NCBI RefSeq assembly: GCF_006716465.1
Contig: NZ_VFPB01000006.1
Coordinates: forward strand, 172,002 to 236,001
DNA: 64,000 bases
DNA from: Pseudoxanthomonas sp. 3HH-4
Lineage (GTDB): Bacteria; Pseudomonadota; Gammaproteobacteria; Xanthomonadales; Xanthomonadaceae
Direction: 5' to 3'
This document shows, piece after piece, positions 59,892-64,000 of the stretch. The translations under genes were made by a program, and so were the position numbers. Below the pieces are notes generated by a model that was not told the origin of the DNA, searched no databases, and saw only the letters and a program-made list of their open reading frames with translations. The first letter of the stretch is position 1; every line of letters begins with the position of its first letter.

Positions 59892-62297
59892 ATGATGCAG
59901 TCCCCGCGCCCGGGCATGTCGCCGGTCGCCGTCGACACCGGGCCACATGATCCCGGTCGCCGCACCCTGTTCAAGGGCGTGGCGGGCGGTGCACTGGTGG
60001 CGGGACTGCCCTGGGATGCCGCTGCGGCGCCGGCGGGCGCGACGACGGCGCAGGAGCTGCGCCTGTGGTATCGCCAGCCGGCGCGCGTCTGGGTGGAAGC
60101 ATTGCCCGTCGGCAACGGCCGACTGGGCGCGATGGTGTTCGGCGGCGTGGCGCATGAGCGCCTGCAGCTCAACGAGGACACGCTGTACGCGGGCGGGCCG
60201 TATTCGGCGGTCAATCCGAAGGCGCGTGAGGGCCTGCCGTGGGTGCGCGAGCTGGTCTTCGCCGGTCGCTACGCCGAAGCTGCGGCACTGGCCGACGAAA
60301 CCCTGATCTCGCGGCCGGTGAAACAGATGGCTTACCAGCCACTGGGCAACCTGTGGCTGCAGTTCGACCGCCTGGATGGGGTGGCCGACTACCGGCGCGA
60401 GCTGGATCTCGATGCCGCCGTCGCGCGCACCACGTTCCGTGTCGGCAACGGCGTGCACCGGCGCGAGGTGTTCGTCTCGCCGGTCGACCAGTGCATCGTC
60501 GTGCGCTACACCGTCGAAGGCGGCGACGCGATGATCGGCCGGATCCGCACCGGCAACGAACATGCGACGACGACGCGCGTTGTCGAGGGCGGCTGGCACG
60601 TCAGCGGCCGCAATGTCGGCAAGCATGGCATCGAAGGTCGCCTGCGCTTCGCGTTCCGCGTGCATGTCACGCACCGCGAAGGCCAGGTGCGGGTGGAGCA
60701 GGACCAGATCACCTTCGATGGCGTGCGCGAACTGGAACTGCGCATCGTCGCGGCGACCAGCCATGTGGCCTACGACGACATCAGTGGCGATCCCGACGCG
60801 ATCACCGCCACGCAGCTGGCGCGGGTGAAGAACAAGGCGTTCGACGCCGTCCTGGCCGAGCATGTCGCCGAGCATCGCCGCCTGTTCCATCGTGTGCGCC
60901 TGGACCTGGGCCGCACCGCGGCCGCCGACCTGCCAACCGATGAGCGCATCGCGGCCTTCGCGCAGGGCGACGATCCCGCGATGGTGTCGCTGTACCACGC
61001 GTACGGACGCTACCTGTTGATCTGCAGCTCGCGGCCGGGCAGCCAGCCCGCCAACCTGCAGGGCATCTGGAACGACCTGATGGATCCGCCGTGGGAGAGC
61101 AAGTACACGGTCAACATCAATACCGAGATGAACTACTGGCCCGCCGAAGCGAACGGCCTGGGCGAGTGCGTCGAGCCGCTGCAGCGCATGCTGGAGGAAC
61201 TGGCGAAGACCGGTGCCGGCGTCGCCCGCGACATGTACGGCGCCGGTGGCTGGATGCTCCACAACAACACCGACCTGTGGCGCGCGGCCACGCCGCCGGA
61301 TGGCGCGCGCTGGGCGCTGTGGCCGACAGGAGGCGCCTGGTTGCTGCAGGCGCTGTGGGACCGCTGGGACTACGGCCGCGATACGGATTACCTGAAGCAG
61401 GTCTGGCCCCTGTTCAAGGGCGCCGCGCAGTTCTTCGTCGAGACGCTGCAGGACGATCCGCAGACCGGGCACAAGGTCACCGTACCGTCGCTGTCGCCGG
61501 AGAACGAACATCCTTTCGGCGCAGCGATTTGTGCAGGTCCGACGATGGATGCGCAGATCCTGCGCGATCTGTTCGGCCAGTGCATCGAGGCGGCGCGCGT
61601 GCTTGGCGTGGACGCCGATTTCGCCGCGCGCCTGGCCACGCTGAGCGCCCAGCTGCCGCCCAACCGGGTCGGCAAGGCCGGGCAGCTGCAGGAATGGCAG
61701 CAGGACTGGGACATGCAGGTGCCCGAGATCCACCACCGCCACGTCTCGCACCTGTACGGTCTGCATCCCAGCGCGCAGATCAACCGGCGCGACACGCCCG
61801 ACCTCGCCCGTGCCGCGCAACGCACGCTGGAGATCCGTGGCGACGAGGCGACCGGCTGGGGCATCGCGTGGCGGTTGAATTTCTGGGCACGCCTGTGGGA
61901 TGGCGAGCACAGCCTGAAGATCCTGCGCATGCTGCTGTCGCCGCAGCGTAGCTACCCGAACCTGTTCGATGCGCATCCACCGTTCCAGATCGACGGCAAC
62001 TTCGGTGGCGCCGCCGGCATCGTCGAGATGCTGGTGCAGAGCTGGGGCGGATCGATCTTCCTGTTGCCTGCGCTGCCGTCGTCATGGCGCGACGGCGAAC
62101 TCGAGAGCGTGCGCGTGCGCAATGCGGCGCGCCTGGATCTTTCATGGAAAGCAGGGCGACTCGCACGCGCCACGCTGCATTCGGACAAGGGCGGCCGCTA
62201 CCAGCTGGTCCATGCAGGCCGCACGCTCGATCTTGAACTCGCCGCGGGCACCTCTGCCACGGTACGACTGCGCGACGGCGCGCTGGTGGAAGCATGA
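59892..62297 (+). CDS. Tat-exported GH95 alpha-L-fucosidase
   Basis: GH95 removes terminal L-fucose linked to galactose, as in fucosylated xyloglucan side chains. The 801-residue protein starts at ATG 59892 (GGGAGGG upstream) with a twin-arginine signal (GRRTLFKGVAGG). Residues matching the Bifidobacterium catalytic set are Asn408 and Asn410 (NINTEMNYW), Glu537 (LSPENEHPFG) and Asp701 (FQIDGNFGG). Some GH95 enzymes are alpha-L-galactosidases, but the locus favours fucose. xylB follows after 13 bases. Confidence 0.93.
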   Translation: MMQSPRPGMSPVAVDTGPHDPGRRTLFKGVAGGALVAGLPWDAAAAPAGATTAQELRLWYRQPARVWVEALPVGNGRLGAMVFGGVAHERLQLNEDTLYAGGPYSAVNPKAREGLPWVRELVFAGRYAEAAALADETLISRPVKQMAYQPLGNLWLQFDRLDGVADYRRELDLDAAVARTTFRVGNGVHRREVFVSPVDQCIVVRYTVEGGDAMIGRIRTGNEHATTTRVVEGGWHVSGRNVGKHGIEGRLRFAFRVHVTHREGQVRVEQDQITFDGVRELELRIVAATSHVAYDDISGDPDAITATQLARVKNKAFDAVLAEHVAEHRRLFHRVRLDLGRTAAADLPTDERIAAFAQGDDPAMVSLYHAYGRYLLICSSRPGSQPANLQGIWNDLMDPPWESKYTVNINTEMNYWPAEANGLGECVEPLQRMLEELAKTGAGVARDMYGAGGWMLHNNTDLWRAATPPDGARWALWPTGGAWLLQALWDRWDYGRDTDYLKQVWPLFKGAAQFFVETLQDDPQTGHKVTVPSLSPENEHPFGAAICAGPTMDAQILRDLFGQCIEAARVLGVDADFAARLATLSAQLPPNRVGKAGQLQEWQQDWDMQVPEIHHRHVSHLYGLHPSAQINRRDTPDLARAAQRTLEIRGDEATGWGIAWRLNFWARLWDGEHSLKILRMLLSPQRSYPNLFDAHPPFQIDGNFGGAAGIVEMLVQSWGGSIFLLPALPSSWRDGELESVRVRNAARLDLSWKAGRLARATLHSDKGGRYQLVHAGRTLDLELAAGTSATVRLRDGALVEA

Positions 62298-62310
62298 AGA
62301 AGGCATTCCC

Positions 62311-63804
62311 ATGAGTCTGGTCGCCGGAATCGACGCAGGCACGCAGAGTCTGAAGGTGGTGGTCTACGACCCCGCCGCGCGCACCCTCGTGGCTATGGCC
62401 AGTGCAGCGCTGGAGCTCATCAGTGGCGACGATGGCAGCCGCGAGCAGCACCCGGCCGATTGGGTTGCGGCGATGCAGGCCTGCTTCGACCGCATCGATC
62501 CGGCCGTGCGTGCGCGCATCGTCGCGCTATCGGTCTCGGGCCAGCAGCACGGCTTCGTGCCGGTGGATGCGCGGGGCGAAGTACTCGCTCCCGCCAAGCT
62601 GTGGTGCGACACCAGCACCACGGCCCAGTGCGCGCAGATCATGGACGCGGTAGGCGGTTCGGCAGCGACGATCGCGCTTGCGGGCAACCCGATCCTGGCC
62701 GGCTACACCGCCTCGAAGCTGTCATGGACGAAGAAGCACCGCGCCGACGCCTACGCCCGGCTAGCGACGATCCTGCTGCCGCACGACTACCTCAACTTCG
62801 TGCTCACCGGGCAGCGCTTCTGCGAGTACGGCGATGCCTCCGGCACCGGCTGGCTCGATGTCCGCACGCGAACCTGGTCGGCCGAGCTGCTGCGTGCCAC
62901 CGATGCGGACCGCGACTTGGGCGCCTGCCTGCCGCCGTTCGCCGCACCCGATGCGCTGTTCGACATCGATGCGTCGACTGCCGCGCGCCTGGGCGTGCCC
63001 GCGACGGCGAAGGTCGCCGTCGGCGGCGGCGACAACATGATGGCGGCCATCGGCACCGGCTGCATGGAAGAGGGCAGGCTGGCGATGAGCCTGGGCACCT
63101 CCGGCACGCTGTTCGCCTATTCCGACACCCCCGTGGTCGACCCGGACGGTGCCTGGGCCGCGTTCTGCTCCTCCACCGGCGGCTGGCTGCCGCTGATCTG
63201 CACGATGAACTGCACCGTGGCGACCGAACAGGTGGGCATGCTGTTCGGCTTCAGCACGCGTGACGGCGATGCCCACCTGCACGCCACGCCGCCCGGTGCG
63301 GATGGCCTGGTGATGCTGCCCTTCCTCAACGGCGAGCGCACGCCGGACCTGCCGCGCGGCAAGGGTGTGCTGGCCGGGATGGATACGACCAACATGACCC
63401 CGGCGCACGTCTACCGCGCCGCGATGGAAGGGGCGACCTACAGCCTGAAGTACGGCTTCGATGCCTTCGTCCGCGCCGGCATGCGCTTCGAGCGCATCGT
63501 GCTGACCGGTGGTGGCAGCAACAGCACGGCATGGCGCCAGCTGGTGGCCGATGTGTTCGGCCTGCCGGTCGATGTGCCCGTGCAGGCCGAGGGTGCGGCC
63601 TTCGGTGCGGCACTGCAGGCACTGTGGGCATGGGGCCGTTCGCGCGGCGAGACATCGTCCATCGCCGACATCGCACGCGCCCATGTCGCCACCGACCCGG
63701 CCTTGTCCGCCACCCCCGATCCCACCCGCGCGCAGGCCTATGCCGCGGCCTACCGCCGCTTCCTGCAGCACCTTGATGCCCTCACGCCGCTGCAGCGCGG
63801 CTGA
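62311..63804 (+). CDS. xylB: Xylulokinase
   Basis: XylB phosphorylates D-xylulose for the pentose phosphate pathway. The 497-residue FGGY kinase starts at ATG 62311; the frame is open much further upstream, inside GH95, which I reject. The N-terminal phosphate loop is [13 protein letters not shown], the substrate Asp lies in [13 protein letters not shown], and the C-terminal ATP region has [13 protein letters not shown] and [22 protein letters not shown]. xylA follows after 41 bases. Confidence 0.95.
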   Translation: MSLVAGIDAGTQSLKVVVYDPAARTLVAMASAALELISGDDGSREQHPADWVAAMQACFDRIDPAVRARIVALSVSGQQHGFVPVDARGEVLAPAKLWCDTSTTAQCAQIMDAVGGSAATIALAGNPILAGYTASKLSWTKKHRADAYARLATILLPHDYLNFVLTGQRFCEYGDASGTGWLDVRTRTWSAELLRATDADRDLGACLPPFAAPDALFDIDASTAARLGVPATAKVAVGGGDNMMAAIGTGCMEEGRLAMSLGTSGTLFAYSDTPVVDPDGAWAAFCSSTGGWLPLICTMNCTVATEQVGMLFGFSTRDGDAHLHATPPGADGLVMLPFLNGERTPDLPRGKGVLAGMDTTNMTPAHVYRAAMEGATYSLKYGFDAFVRAGMRFERIVLTGGGSNSTAWRQLVADVFGLPVDVPVQAEGAAFGAALQALWAWGRSRGETSSIADIARAHVATDPALSATPDPTRAQAYAAAYRRFLQHLDALTPLQRG

Positions 63805-63845
63805 CATCCCCACGTACATCACGCACAACCACAGGACCCCGCATC

Positions 63846-64000
63846 ATGAGCACCCAGCCCTTCATCGGCGCCCAGGAATACTTCCCCGGCATCGGCCGCA
63901 TCCCCTTCGAAGGCCGTGGCTCGGACAACCCGCTGGCGTTCAAGGTCTACGACGCGCAGAAGACCATCGGCGGCAAGACCATGCAGGAGCACCTGCGCTT
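63846..64000 (+). CDS. xylA: Xylose isomerase, 5' end only
   Basis: The first 51 codons are present before the window ends. [25 protein letters not shown] and [10 protein letters not shown] match the conserved N terminus of class II xylose isomerases. AGGA lies before the ATG. With xylB it completes conversion of xylose to xylulose-5-phosphate. Confidence 0.95.
   Translation, partial: MSTQPFIGAQEYFPGIGRIPFEGRGSDNPLAFKVYDAQKTIGGKTMQEHLR

Noticed and set aside
56909..60214. 1101-residue minus-strand open frame
   Set aside because: It lies opposite the GH31 gene, is Arg/Val/His-rich with no domain, and the plus strand has complete catalytic motifs. It is a high-GC shadow.
59772..61976. 734-residue minus-strand open frame opposite GH95
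   Set aside because: Shadow of the real GH95 gene; no recognisable motif or ribosome site.
1..64000. CRISPR arrays, tRNA/rRNA genes, IS elements, prophage genes
   Set aside because: I looked for regularly spaced direct repeats, tRNA-like segments, transposases and phage proteins and found none that hold up.

Overview
The window is a GC-rich chromosomal segment from a gammaproteobacterium of the Xanthomonadaceae, most likely Pseudoxanthomonas or a close relative (inference). The pointers are GTAG-type REP palindromes, a TonB-dependent-transporter polysaccharide locus of the Xanthomonas xyloglucan type, FabA/FabB gene order, and long antisense open frames caused by high GC. I see no tRNA, rRNA, IS element, prophage or CRISPR array.

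Layout. (1) 1-9307, minus strand: a five-gene envelope-stress operon encoding a YjfI-like protein, a PspA/ESCRT-III-type protein, an OB-fold membrane protein, a flotillin and a very large AAA ATPase that runs off the left edge. It is read from what looks like a leaderless sigma-70 promoter. (2) 9565-20192: housekeeping genes, namely glpQ, fabBA, dinB, btuB behind a cobalamin riboswitch, a TfoX-C protein, msrC, bioD, a phasin, queD and rhlE. Two kinds of GTAG-REP pairs lie in or near this stretch. (3) 20591-36887: a low-oxygen respiration island. An FNR-type regulator gene sits beside a 12-gene minus-strand run (ccoNOQP, a 98-residue membrane protein, ccoGHIS, a TauE/SafE protein, cydD, cydC). 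Divergent cydABX shares the intergenic region, which holds a perfect FNR box at 33857-33870.

(4) 36894-64000: a large plant-polysaccharide region. A minus-strand operon holds a small ORF, a sugar SDR dehydrogenase, dgoA, dgoD, an SMP-30 lactonase, dgoK and two GH43 enzymes. Next to it lies a divergent LysR-type regulator. A plus-strand run then holds a TonB-dependent transporter, GH74, GH2, a CE20-type acetylesterase, GH35, GH31, GH95, xylB and the start of xylA. The set fits import and dismantling of fucosylated, galactosylated and acetylated xyloglucan. Xylose would go through XylA/XylB and galactose through the oxidative De Ley-Doudoroff route.

The most striking non-coding observation is a 50-bp module that occurs twice, at 44810-44761 on the minus strand and 45844-45893 on the plus strand. 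The copies match at 31 of 50 positions without gaps. Each points toward one of the two sugar operons, on either side of the LysR gene, so one regulator probably controls both.
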